From Actinopolyspora mzabensis (lineage in GTDB: Bacteria > Actinomycetota > Actinomycetes > Mycobacteriales > Pseudonocardiaceae), in the NCBI RefSeq assembly GCF_900101095.1, contig NZ_FNFM01000003.1:248001-312000 (forward strand): DNA of 64,000 nucleotides, given 5' to 3'. Within the stretch, counting starts at the first letter, position 1; each line of letters begins with the position of its first letter. Positions 1 through 7,905 of the stretch are shown in pieces. The notes under the pieces are model-generated. The model saw only the letters and a program-made list of their open reading frames with translations, searched no databases and had not been told where the DNA came from. Both the position numbers and the translations under genes were made by a program.

Positions 1-1
1 C

Positions 2-676
2 AGCGTCTATTCGGTGCGACGCTTCATAATGGATCAAGAACTGACCAAATCAATTCTTGATTTCTCCAGGATGATGCGGTGCTCGCCGTTCATGACGCTA
101 CTGGCGACCTTGAAGCTTTATCTGCACCGCAAGACATCATTCGACGACCTCGTGGTGCCGGTAATAACCTCCGGGCGCACTGAATCGTCCTTCCATGAAT
201 CCGTAGGGCCCTTTTTCAACATGGTCCCACTCCGCACGAGCATCGAGGGGTGTCGGAGCTTTTTCGACTTTATGTTGCGCGTTCGCGCGACGTGTCTGGA
301 AGGGTATTCCCACGAGCTTCCCTTCAGCGAGGTGGTCGCCCAGGCACCGGAGATCATCAGCACGTACGAACGCCCCGACAACGCGGTGGTGGCGATCCAG
401 GTGCTTCAGTTCCCCGCCATGACCGAATCCGAGGTTATAGGTGGCCTGGAGTACACAGAGGTTCGCAGAAGAACGAAATCGTACCCGGAGACCTCGGACA
501 TCCCGAACGGGATACTGCTGGGTATGGACATACTTCCCGACGACGAGATCGCGGGAACGCTGAGATTTGACAGCAATCAGTTTCACGACGAAACCATTAT
601 CGAAATGATCGATTCTTACAAGGATCTGCTCCGTTCGGTACTGATCGACCCCAACAGGCCCCTCGGGTCGCTGTGA
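2..676 (+). CDS. Stand-alone NRPS condensation enzyme, C-terminal part (SgcC5-like)
   Basis: The reading frame is open from the left edge and stops at 676, so only the C-terminal 224 residues are present. The segment PFFNMVPLR and the following PFSEVV are typical of the second half of condensation domains. The catalytic HHxxxDG motif lies upstream of the window. No adenylation or carrier domain follows, so the enzyme ends as a free-standing C protein, as SgcC5 does in C-1027 biosynthesis. That protein joins a carrier-bound beta-amino acid to the enediyne core. The stop overlaps the first possible start of the halogenase gene, implying one operon. The role is inferred from the family and from the neighbouring halogenase and the SgcC-like hydroxylase at 50601. 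The matching adenylation, carrier and aminomutase genes are not in this window. Confidence 0.82.
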   Translation, partial: SVYSVRRFIMDQELTKSILDFSRMMRCSPFMTLLATLKLYLHRKTSFDDLVVPVITSGRTESSFHESVGPFFNMVPLRTSIEGCRSFFDFMLRVRATCLEGYSHELPFSEVVAQAPEIISTYERPDNAVVAIQVLQFPAMTESEVIGGLEYTEVRRRTKSYPETSDIPNGILLGMDILPDDEIAGTLRFDSNQFHDETIIEMIDSYKDLLRSVLIDPNRPLGSL

Positions 677-699
677 CGAGCGGAGGAAGAGGGATTGCG

Positions 700-1923
700 G
701 TGAACGTGGCGAAGCCGTACTACGACGTCGTGACAGTGGGTGGCGGTCCAGCTGGATCGGCTACGGCTGCTTTGCTCGCGATGCGTGGGCACCGGGTGCT
801 TCTGCTGGAACGTGAGAAATTCCCCCGGTATCACATCGGGGAGTCGTTGATCACCGGAGCTCTGCCCACGCTCGAAGAACTGGGTTTGTTGTCCCGCATG
901 GATGCCATGGGGTTCACCAGAAAATACGGTGGCACACTGCTTTGGGGAAAGAACCAGGGCACATGGGGATTTCGCTTCGCCGAGTCCGCGTTGTACGACT
1001 ACGCTTACCAGGTCCACCGCGCGGACTTCGACGCTCTGCTGCTGGAACGCGCCCGTGAACTCGGTGTGTCGGTGGTGGAGGAGGCCACGGTCAAAGAACC
1101 CGTACTCGACGGGGAACGCGTCGTCGGTGTCGACTACGTCGACAGCGACGGACGGGACGTGACAGTGAACTGCCGGATGTTGCTCGACGCATCCGGGCAG
1201 CATCGCCTGATCGGACGACACTTCGATTTGGTCGAGTGGTACGACGATCTGCGCAACATCGCGATGTGGTCGTATTTTCAGGGTTGTAACCTGTACAGCG
1301 GGACAAGAGCAGGAGACATCGTATCGGAGAACCGCCCTTCGGGCTGGTTCTGGTTCATTCCGCTTGCTGACGGGACGTCCAGTGTCGGATACGTGACACC
1401 GATCGACGAGTACAAGTCCTCTGGACTGTCGCCGAAGAGCCTGTTCCTGCGTGAGTTGGAGAGTACGCAGGAGATCCGCAGTCTCACCGAATCGGCTCGT
1501 CGTGTCAGCGACTTTCGTGTAACTCGCGACTGGTCCTACACCTGTGACCGGTTCCACGGTCCTGGATGGGCGCTGGTCGGTGATGCGGCGGCATTCGTCG
1601 ATCCTCTGCTGTCGACGGGGGTCACGCTCGCGTTGCGCGGTGCCCGAGCACTCGCCGACGCCGTGCACGAGTCCGTAGCGGATCCCGGGGCCGAACAAGA
1701 AGCACTGGACCACTACGAGTCCAACTACAGGAAATTCCTGGAATCCATCCTGGAATTTGTCCGGTTCTTTTACGATCGTACCAAGCACAAGGAGGAATAC
1801 TGGGAAAAGGCTCAATCTACCATAGACCCCCAGAGACTTCGCCCGAGCGACATGGACTTCGCGACACTGTTGTCGGGATTGACCGGGATCAACGAAATAT
1901 TTCCCGATCGGCGTCCGATCTGA
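700..1923 (+). CDS. FAD-dependent halogenase (SgcC3-like)
   Basis: This 407-residue flavoprotein has an N-terminal FAD-binding GGGPAGSATA motif and the halogenase signature WFWFIP (WxWxIP) near residue 215. A second FAD segment, GDAAAFVDPLLSTG, lies near residue 290. This matches FADH2-dependent halogenases that chlorinate aromatic rings held on carrier proteins. In enediyne clusters the homologue SgcC3 chlorinates carrier-bound beta-tyrosine. GTG at 700 is preferred because a GGAGGAAGAGGG ribosome-binding site lies 6 bases upstream. An earlier GTG at 673 overlaps the previous stop. Reduced flavin could come from the reductase at 61415. The gene sits directly after the condensation enzyme, consistent with tailoring of the same tyrosine-derived unit. 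Confidence 0.88.
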   Translation: MNVAKPYYDVVTVGGGPAGSATAALLAMRGHRVLLLEREKFPRYHIGESLITGALPTLEELGLLSRMDAMGFTRKYGGTLLWGKNQGTWGFRFAESALYDYAYQVHRADFDALLLERARELGVSVVEEATVKEPVLDGERVVGVDYVDSDGRDVTVNCRMLLDASGQHRLIGRHFDLVEWYDDLRNIAMWSYFQGCNLYSGTRAGDIVSENRPSGWFWFIPLADGTSSVGYVTPIDEYKSSGLSPKSLFLRELESTQEIRSLTESARRVSDFRVTRDWSYTCDRFHGPGWALVGDAAAFVDPLLSTGVTLALRGARALADAVHESVADPGAEQEALDHYESNYRKFLESILEFVRFFYDRTKHKEEYWEKAQSTIDPQRLRPSDMDFATLLSGLTGINEIFPDRRPI

Positions 1924-1962
1924 CCAAGCGTTCTCGTGCTTCGGCAAACGGAAAGGAAAATC

Positions 1963-3051
1963 ATGGCACAAGCGAATCGCAGCCTCGTTTATCGCGGTGT
2001 GGCCTACGACACCGGTTCCAACCACGAGACAGGGCAGGGCTCCATCTCTCGAACCGTGTGGAGCAACGAGATCATGCGTCGCGAAATTGACGCTGTCAGG
2101 GACGAGCTCAACGCGAACTCGGTCACCATCTACGGCACGAGGTTCGACCGGTTGCGCGAAACCGTCGAAGCGGCGGTTTCGCGGGGCCTGCACGTGTGGT
2201 TGCAGCCGAGGTTGATGGACGGCACCCAGGAGCAGGTTCTGGAGCACTTGCAGGAAGCGGCGAAACTGGCGGAGTCGTTCCGGACCCGTGGTGCCGACAT
2301 CAGACTCACCGTGGGAAGTGTTCACTCGGTGCAGACCCACGGGATCATGCCCGGCGAGCACTACCACAACCGGATGGGCAACGTGTTCGCACACGCCGAT
2401 CACCACTTCCTGCGGCCGGCTGGTCCGGTCGACCAGGAGGATGTGACCACCAAGCTGAATGCTTTCCTGCGCAGGGCGGCCAAGGTGGCACGTGACCACT
2501 TCGGGGGTGAGATAACCTACTCCGCGGGGCCGTTCGAAGAGGTCGACTGGAGTCTGTTCGATTACATCGGGCTCACGTACTACTACTTCTACCACCCCAC
2601 CCGGGAGGGCTACGTCCAGGAGCTGGACGCGTACCGCAGGTGGAACAAGCCGATCGTGATCGCCGAGTACGGCACCTTCACGTACAAGGACGCCCACACC
2701 AAGGGGCTGCTCGGTTTCGACATCGTCGATCGATCCGAGGATCCACCGACCGTGTTCGACGGTTTCGTCCGCGACGAGCAGGCTCAAGCCGACTTCCACA
2801 CCGGGATGCTGCGAATGTTCGACGAGATCGGTATCCACAGCGTGGCGGTCACGGAGTTCATCCATCCGACGCATCCGCACTCGAGCGACCCCAAATACGA
2901 TCTGGATGCCGCGAGCATGGCAATCACCAAGTGCATTCGCGACGATTACTGGGACCACGACTCGACGTACCGTTTCGAGCCGAAGGAGTCACTCAGGGCG
3001 ATCGGACGATATTACGCCGACGTGGCCGCTCGGGAACGAGACGCGGCTTGA
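1963..3051 (+). CDS. TIM-barrel glycosidase-like protein of unknown role
   Basis: This 362-residue protein has no signal peptide. Its pattern suits a glycoside-hydrolase-type (beta/alpha)8 barrel: alternating strands and helices, a strand ending VWLQPRLMD, a strand DYIGLTYYYFY, and a late strand IVIAEYGTF whose Glu sits where GH-A clan enzymes carry the nucleophile. I do not recognise a characterised member. Similar soluble actinobacterial proteins are often labelled abortive-infection or hypothetical glycosidase without biochemical support. ATG 1963 follows an AAAGGA site by 6 bases. It lies between the halogenase and a hydrolase in the same direction, so a cluster role is plausible but unproven. 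A strong hairpin follows its stop. Confidence 0.6.
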   Translation: MAQANRSLVYRGVAYDTGSNHETGQGSISRTVWSNEIMRREIDAVRDELNANSVTIYGTRFDRLRETVEAAVSRGLHVWLQPRLMDGTQEQVLEHLQEAAKLAESFRTRGADIRLTVGSVHSVQTHGIMPGEHYHNRMGNVFAHADHHFLRPAGPVDQEDVTTKLNAFLRRAAKVARDHFGGEITYSAGPFEEVDWSLFDYIGLTYYYFYHPTREGYVQELDAYRRWNKPIVIAEYGTFTYKDAHTKGLLGFDIVDRSEDPPTVFDGFVRDEQAQADFHTGMLRMFDEIGIHSVAVTEFIHPTHPHSSDPKYDLDAASMAITKCIRDDYWDHDSTYRFEPKESLRAIGRYYADVAARERDAA

Positions 3052-3060
3052 CCGAAGCGA

Positions 3061-3099
3061 CGTGTCTCCGTTCCACCTGCCCGGTGGAACGGAGACACG
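3061..3099 (+). terminator. Perfect 17-bp stem-loop
   Basis: Arms 3061-3077 and 3083-3099 are exact reverse complements around the 5-base loop TGCCC, starting 10 bases after the stop at 3051. No T-run follows. It probably terminates or attenuates transcription between the glycosidase-like gene and the hydrolase gene. Confidence 0.7.
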
Positions 3100-3142
3100 A
3101 ACAGGTCCGATACCGCAGGGATCGTGGAGGGAATCCGACTCG

Positions 3143-4018
3143 ATGGGAACATCCGAAACTGGAGCGCTGGCCCTGTCCGGTGCGGAGCTGTACTACGAGA
3201 TACGCGGTGCCGGCCCGACACTTCTGATTGTACCCAGCGGTAACGGGGATGCGGCTCCTTTCACCCCGCTGGCAGAGACGTTGGCCGACAGATACACGGT
3301 GATCACCTACGACAGGCGTGGGTTCTCCCGCAGCCCTGTACACGGCCCTGTCCATGACGAGCACAGGCTCAAAACCGATGCGCAGGACATAGTCGAGCTC
3401 CTGACGCATCTCGGGCAGCGCCCTGCCCGCGTGTTCGGAAGCAGTTCCGGCGCGATCATCGCTCTGGCCCTGCTCGAGCTGTATCCCCGGGCCGTCCACA
3501 CCCTCATCGCCCATGAACCCCCACTGTCATCAGTGCTGCCCGATGCTCAACGCTGGGCAGCATTCCACGACGAGCTCTACGAAATCTTTCGGGCACGCGG
3601 TGTCGACGAGGCGAAACGAGTGTTCCGTGCCGCCATGGGCATGGACGAGGCCACCCGACCGCCGAAACGGACCCAGCCTCCGCCGCGCGAGTTGAGCAGG
3701 ATGCTCGACAGAATCCAGCGCAACCACGCGTTCTGGTTCGAGCACGAGTTGCGCACCTACCCCGCTTTCGAACCGAACCTGACTCTGCTGCGCGAGCACA
3801 GGGACCGGTTGGTGCTCGCGGGAAGCCGCACGGGAGCGCGGCAGTTCCCCTACCTTCCCAACCAGGAACTCAGCAGGCGAGTGGGAATCGGCATCCGACA
3901 TCTGCCGGGAGGACACGTGGGTTATGTGACTCATCCCGCCGAGTTCTCGGAGGAGCTCGCCGAAGTACTACTCGAGAAGGAAACGGACTCAGAGACGAGT
4001 CCCGCGGAACCAGGGTGA
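3143..4018 (+). CDS. Alpha/beta-hydrolase
   Basis: This 291-residue alpha/beta-hydrolase fold protein has an oxyanion region (IVPSGNGD), a YDRRGFSRS loop after strand 4, a nucleophile elbow GSSSG (GxSxG) near residue 100 and a C-terminal catalytic His in GGHVGYVTHP. The nucleophile is Ser, not the Asp of the enediyne epoxide hydrolase SgcF, so it is not a replacement for that enzyme. The substrate is unknown. Hydrolysis of an ester, thioester or lactone in the pathway, or a resistance function, is possible. ATG 3143 lies 10 bases after a GTGGAGGG site and 44 bases after a strong hairpin. A 186-base gap separates it from the sugar genes. Confidence 0.75.
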   Translation: MGTSETGALALSGAELYYEIRGAGPTLLIVPSGNGDAAPFTPLAETLADRYTVITYDRRGFSRSPVHGPVHDEHRLKTDAQDIVELLTHLGQRPARVFGSSSGAIIALALLELYPRAVHTLIAHEPPLSSVLPDAQRWAAFHDELYEIFRARGVDEAKRVFRAAMGMDEATRPPKRTQPPPRELSRMLDRIQRNHAFWFEHELRTYPAFEPNLTLLREHRDRLVLAGSRTGARQFPYLPNQELSRRVGIGIRHLPGGHVGYVTHPAEFSEELAEVLLEKETDSETSPAEPG

Positions 4019-4204
4019 CGCCGGACGACGGAGCTCGGCAGATCGGTGATCCGACGTGGCGTCGGGACCGGCGGGTCAACAGGCAATCCGGAAGACGATC
4101 CGAACCGCGTGTTTCGTCGAACATGGTGCTACTCGTGCCCGCTCTCCGCGAGTCCTTCGTCAAGCGGTCCGGGATTGTCGTACTTCTTCGGATTGGGGAA
4201 GCCA

Positions 4205-5551
4205 ATGCGTTTTCTGCCCGACGACGATCATCCGAAAGTAGCGGTCATCGGTTTCGGTTACGTGGGATCGTGTATCGCCGCGACCCTCACCTCGCTCGGC
4301 TGCGAGGTGATCGGGGTGGACACCGACCCACTCCTCGTCGCGGAACTGGAACGCGGGTACTGTCGATTCCACGAGCGCGGACTCGCCGAAACGCTCTCGG
4401 CCGAGCGAATGTCAGGTCGGCTGCGAGTAACCGCGGACATGACGGCGGTCGGCGAGGCCGACGTCGTGTTGGTAACCGTCGGTACACCTGTTCACGAGGA
4501 CGGTTCGCTCGCCGACGAACAACTGAGTGGAGCCTGCCGGGAACTGGGTGACCAACTCGGCCGCGGACAACTCGTGATAGTCAAAAGCACCGTCCCCCCG
4601 GGAACCACCCGTCGTGTGGTGTGTCCGTTGTTGGAACGTTCGGGGATGACCGCGGAAATCGACTTCGGTCTCGCGTTCACTCCGGAACGCATCGCCGAGG
4701 GCACGGCGTTGCACGAACTACGCACGTTCCCGATAGTCACAGGGGGAATCGGACCGCACAGCGCGCGGGCCGCGGAGGCCTTCTGGGCTCGCTGTCTCGG
4801 CGTCGAAGTGAACGTTCTCGCTTCGTTGGAATCGGCGGAGATGCTGAAGCTTGCCACGAACTGGTGGATAGACCTCAACATCGCGTTCGCGAACGAACTG
4901 GCCAAAGTCTGCGCGCCGCACGACGTGGACGTGCTGGACGTGATCGACGCTGCCAACACGATCCCCAAGGGAAACGGCAAGGTCAACATCCTGCATCCCA
5001 GTGTCGGTGTGGGAGGCTCGTGTCTGACCAAGGACCCGTGGATGATCTCGCACTCGGCGAAGGAACACGGAATCGTGCTGCGGACGGCCTCGACAGGACG
5101 CGAGATCAACGCGGCCATGCCGGAACACACCGCACAGCTGGCCGTCGACGAGTTGCTCGCGATGGGCAAGGAGCCGGCCGAATGCAAAGTCGCCGTACTC
5201 GGCCTTGCCTTCAAGAACAACACGGGAGATCTCCGTGCGACGCCGACGGGGGATTTCGTCAAGGCTGTGCGCAAAGCAGGTGCGAATGTCGCGGTTTTCG
5301 ATCCGCTGGCCGACCCCGAACAGGTGAAGGAGTTGTTCGGCATCGCAGCCTCCATCGATCTCGACCGAGCCGTCAGGGACGCGGACTGCATCGCGATACT
5401 GGCACTGCACAACGAGTTCGAGCACATCGAATTCGCCGAGTTAAATGTGAGGGACTCCTGCGTCGTGCTGGACGGCAGGGCCTACTACAGCTCCGAAAAG
5501 ATCGCGGAACTCCGCGGGATGGGGTATGTCTACCGAGGGGTGGGACGCTAG
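4205..5551 (+). CDS. UDP-glucose 6-dehydrogenase
   Basis: This 448-residue nucleotide-sugar dehydrogenase has an N-terminal Rossmann motif GFGYVGS, STVPPGTTR, the middle-domain segment TPERIAEGT, and the catalytic-cysteine motif GGSCLTKD near residue 263. The C-terminal motif GLAFKNNTGDLR follows. It should oxidise the C6 of an NDP-hexose to the uronic acid. With the decarboxylase next door, UDP-glucose to UDP-glucuronate is the likely step, as for CalS8 or the maduropeptin sugar genes. ATG 4205 has GGGGAAG just upstream. Only the CTAG-type 1-base junction and the decarboxylase gene follow, so the two are co-transcribed. An N-acetylmannosamine-type substrate is less likely in this context. 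Confidence 0.87.
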   Translation: MRFLPDDDHPKVAVIGFGYVGSCIAATLTSLGCEVIGVDTDPLLVAELERGYCRFHERGLAETLSAERMSGRLRVTADMTAVGEADVVLVTVGTPVHEDGSLADEQLSGACRELGDQLGRGQLVIVKSTVPPGTTRRVVCPLLERSGMTAEIDFGLAFTPERIAEGTALHELRTFPIVTGGIGPHSARAAEAFWARCLGVEVNVLASLESAEMLKLATNWWIDLNIAFANELAKVCAPHDVDVLDVIDAANTIPKGNGKVNILHPSVGVGGSCLTKDPWMISHSAKEHGIVLRTASTGREINAAMPEHTAQLAVDELLAMGKEPAECKVAVLGLAFKNNTGDLRATPTGDFVKAVRKAGANVAVFDPLADPEQVKELFGIAASIDLDRAVRDADCIAILALHNEFEHIEFAELNVRDSCVVLDGRAYYSSEKIAELRGMGYVYRGVGR

Positions 5552-6562
5552 GTGAACTCGCACGGCAGCACGAATTCCACTCCCCGCAAGGTACTTGTGA
5601 CAGGGGGGTCGGGATTTGTCGGTGGACATCTCGTCGAAAGACTGATCGAGCGGGGAGACGAGGTCACGGTTTTCGACACCGCGCCACCTCCGGGACCGCT
5701 CGCCTCCGAAAACGCTAAGTACGTCAGGGGGGACATCCGGGACGAGACGGAGCTGGCAAGGGTGATCCGTTCCAACGTCGATGTGATCTACCATCTGGCA
5801 GCAGTCGTCGGGGTCGACAGGTACCTCAGCGATCCCACCGCGGTCATCGACACCAACTTCTCGGGAACCCGCAACGTCCTGGATCTGGCGACACGCGCTG
5901 GAGCAAAGGTGGTGCTGGCCAGCACCAGCGAGGTATTCGGGAAGAACTCCTCGGTACCTTGGCGCGAGGACAGTGATCGGGTACTCGGGCCGAGCTCCGC
6001 GGCACGCTGGTCCTATGCCACCGGGAAAGCACTCGCGGAACATCTCGCGTTCTCGTACCGGGATCAGCACGGACTCGAGTTGACTGTTGTTAGATATTTC
6101 AACGCTTACGGCCCCGGGCAGCGTCCCGCATATCTCGTGAGCCGATCAGTGCACCGAGCTCTCAACGGCCGCGCGCCAGTGATCTACGACGGTGGAGGGC
6201 AGACGCGCTGCTTCACCTTCGTGCAGGACGTAGTCGAAGGCACGGTACTGGCCGGAACACGAACCGATGTCGCAGGTGAGTCGTTCAACATCGGTTCCGG
6301 TACGGAAACCACGATCGCACGAGCCGTTCGGCTGATAGGCGAACTGACGGGGGCGAACACAGAACCGTTGGACGTGGACACCGGTAGTGTCCTGGGTGAT
6401 TCCTACGAGGACCTGCCACGACGGGTTCCAGACAGCACGAAGGCAAGGCAGATGCTCGGATGGTCCGAGCGCACTTCGCTGCGGGAGGGGCTGCGCAGGA
6501 CCATCGAGTGGGCACGCGCTAGTCCGTGGTGGCTCGCGCTTCCGGAAGGCGGTGCTGGATGA
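5552..6562 (+). CDS. UDP-glucuronate decarboxylase-like epimerase/dehydratase
   Basis: This 336-residue extended short-chain dehydrogenase has a GGSGFVGGHL NAD site at residue 17 and a YATGK (YxxxK) catalytic pair near residue 152. The size and the YFNAYGPGQRP loop fit the UDP-glucuronate decarboxylase and UDP-glucose 4-epimerase families. Next to a UDP-glucose dehydrogenase, decarboxylation of UDP-glucuronate to a 4-keto-pentose or UDP-xylose is the best reading, as for CalS9. The GTG start at 5552 immediately follows the dehydrogenase stop, with GAGGGG upstream. The product would feed the C-methyltransferase and the PLP aminotransferase beyond. Confidence 0.82.
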   Translation: MNSHGSTNSTPRKVLVTGGSGFVGGHLVERLIERGDEVTVFDTAPPPGPLASENAKYVRGDIRDETELARVIRSNVDVIYHLAAVVGVDRYLSDPTAVIDTNFSGTRNVLDLATRAGAKVVLASTSEVFGKNSSVPWREDSDRVLGPSSAARWSYATGKALAEHLAFSYRDQHGLELTVVRYFNAYGPGQRPAYLVSRSVHRALNGRAPVIYDGGGQTRCFTFVQDVVEGTVLAGTRTDVAGESFNIGSGTETTIARAVRLIGELTGANTEPLDVDTGSVLGDSYEDLPRRVPDSTKARQMLGWSERTSLREGLRRTIEWARASPWWLALPEGGAG

Positions 6563-6611
6563 GCCCCAACCCCACGACGAAAACGAGAACGGACTGCGAG
6601 GTGTGGTGCGG

Positions 6612-7832
6612 ATGAGCAGCGGTTGTCGGATTTGCGGCGGGAAGCTGCACGAATTTCTCGATATGGGCAAGCAGCCCTCGGCCAACGGTTTCATCGATCC
6701 GGCGGAAACATCGGATGAGTTCCAGTTTCGGCTGGCGCTGGGAACCTGCGTGGGCTGCGGCATGGTTCAGCTCGTCGAGGAGGTGCCGCAGGAGCGGCGT
6801 TACCACGAGAACTACCGCTACCACGCGTCAGGCTCTGTTCTGCATCGACGTCACTTCGAAAACGAGGCGGGCAGACTGCTCGGTGCCGAACTGAACGGCT
6901 CCGACCCATTTATCGTCGAGATCGGTTGTAATGACGGTGTGCTGCTTTCAACCGTCGCCGAAGCGGGGATACGACATCTCGGGGTCGATCCCTCCACGAA
7001 CGTCGTGGAGTTGGCCAGGTCCAGAGGTGTTCGAGCGGTAACGGAATTTTTCGACGCCGGGCTCGGCGAATCGTTGCGGGACGAGCACGGGCACGCCGAT
7101 GTGATATTCGGTGCGAACACGATATGCCACATAGCGCACATCGACTCGCTGTTCCGGGGTGTGGATGCGCTGCTGGCCCCGTCCGGGGTGTTCGTGTTCG
7201 AAGAGCCATACCTGGGCACTGTGCTGGACCACAAAGCATTCGATCAGATCTACGACGAACACGTCTTCTACTTCGGGGTTGCCTCTGTAGCCGCCATGGC
7301 CGAACGGTTCGGATTCGAGTTGGTCGACGTGGAGCGCACACCGCTGCACGGTGGCGAGATCCGTTACACGCTGGCGCGGCGGGGAGCTCGTTCGGTTCGG
7401 GACTCGGTGGGGGCGTTGCTGGCTGAGGAGCAGGCGGCGGGAATTACCGACCCCGGCACGTGGCGGCGTTTCGGCCTCGAGATCGACAACATCCGGGAAG
7501 AGCTGACGAGACTGCTACGCCGCCTCAGCTCGGAGGGGCGCCGTGTTGTGGGATATGGAGCTCCGGGGAAAACCTCCACTGTCACCAATTACTGTGGAAT
7601 CGACAGCGATCTCCTGCCCTTCGTGTGCGACTCGACGCGCTCGAAACAGGGCCTGCTGATACCCGGATCGCACATCCCCGTCCTTCCTCCCGAAGCTTTC
7701 AGCAACCCGTACCCGGACTACGCGCTGATGTTCGCTTGGAATCACGCCGACGAGATCATGGCCAAGGAGTCCGAGTTCACCGCTTCGGGGGGACACTGGA
7801 TTCGCTATGTTCCGGAGGTCCGAATCGACTGA
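6612..7832 (+). CDS. NDP-sugar C-methyltransferase
   Basis: This 406-residue protein starts with a zinc-ribbon of four cysteines (CRICG near residue 5 and CVGCG near residue 46). A SAM-binding motif VEIGCNDGVLL follows near residue 103, then the C-terminal GYGAPGKTSTVTNYC domain. This three-part layout (zinc-binding N-terminus, methyltransferase, C-terminal domain) is that of NDP-hexose 3-C-methyltransferases such as TylC3. It would add a C-methyl branch to the keto-pentose, as in madurosamine. ATG 6612 is chosen because the zinc ribbon begins right after it and GAGGTG lies about 9 bases upstream. GTG codons at 6603 or 6552 are alternatives. Confidence 0.87.
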   Translation: MSSGCRICGGKLHEFLDMGKQPSANGFIDPAETSDEFQFRLALGTCVGCGMVQLVEEVPQERRYHENYRYHASGSVLHRRHFENEAGRLLGAELNGSDPFIVEIGCNDGVLLSTVAEAGIRHLGVDPSTNVVELARSRGVRAVTEFFDAGLGESLRDEHGHADVIFGANTICHIAHIDSLFRGVDALLAPSGVFVFEEPYLGTVLDHKAFDQIYDEHVFYFGVASVAAMAERFGFELVDVERTPLHGGEIRYTLARRGARSVRDSVGALLAEEQAAGITDPGTWRRFGLEIDNIREELTRLLRRLSSEGRRVVGYGAPGKTSTVTNYCGIDSDLLPFVCDSTRSKQGLLIPGSHIPVLPPEAFSNPYPDYALMFAWNHADEIMAKESEFTASGGHWIRYVPEVRID

Positions 7833-7845
7833 CACCAAGGTAGTC

Positions 7846-7881
7846 CGTTCACGGCCACGACGTCCGCCGCGGCCGTGAACG
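7846..7881. terminator. Bidirectional terminator between convergent genes
   Basis: The 11-base arms CGTTCACGGCC (7846-7856) and GGCCGTGAACG (7871-7881) form a stem with a 14-base loop. They lie between the convergent C-methyltransferase and aminotransferase genes. Confidence 0.75.
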
Positions 7882-7905
7882 TGTGTCTGTTCGGTGCCTG
7901 CGGGG

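Noticed and set aside
616-2958. 780-codon open frame on the minus strand
   Set aside because: It lies antisense to the halogenase and glycosidase-like genes. The open frame is a by-product of their GC-biased codons and has no family features.
3143-4018. Enediyne epoxide hydrolase (SgcF-like)
   Set aside because: The nucleophile elbow is GSSSG with Ser. Epoxide hydrolases of that family use Asp and show two lid tyrosines, which are not evident here.
4015-4551. 178-codon plus-strand frame overlapping the sugar dehydrogenase
   Set aside because: It is Arg-rich and overlaps the true dehydrogenase frame, which has an NAD motif and a ribosome-binding site at 4205.
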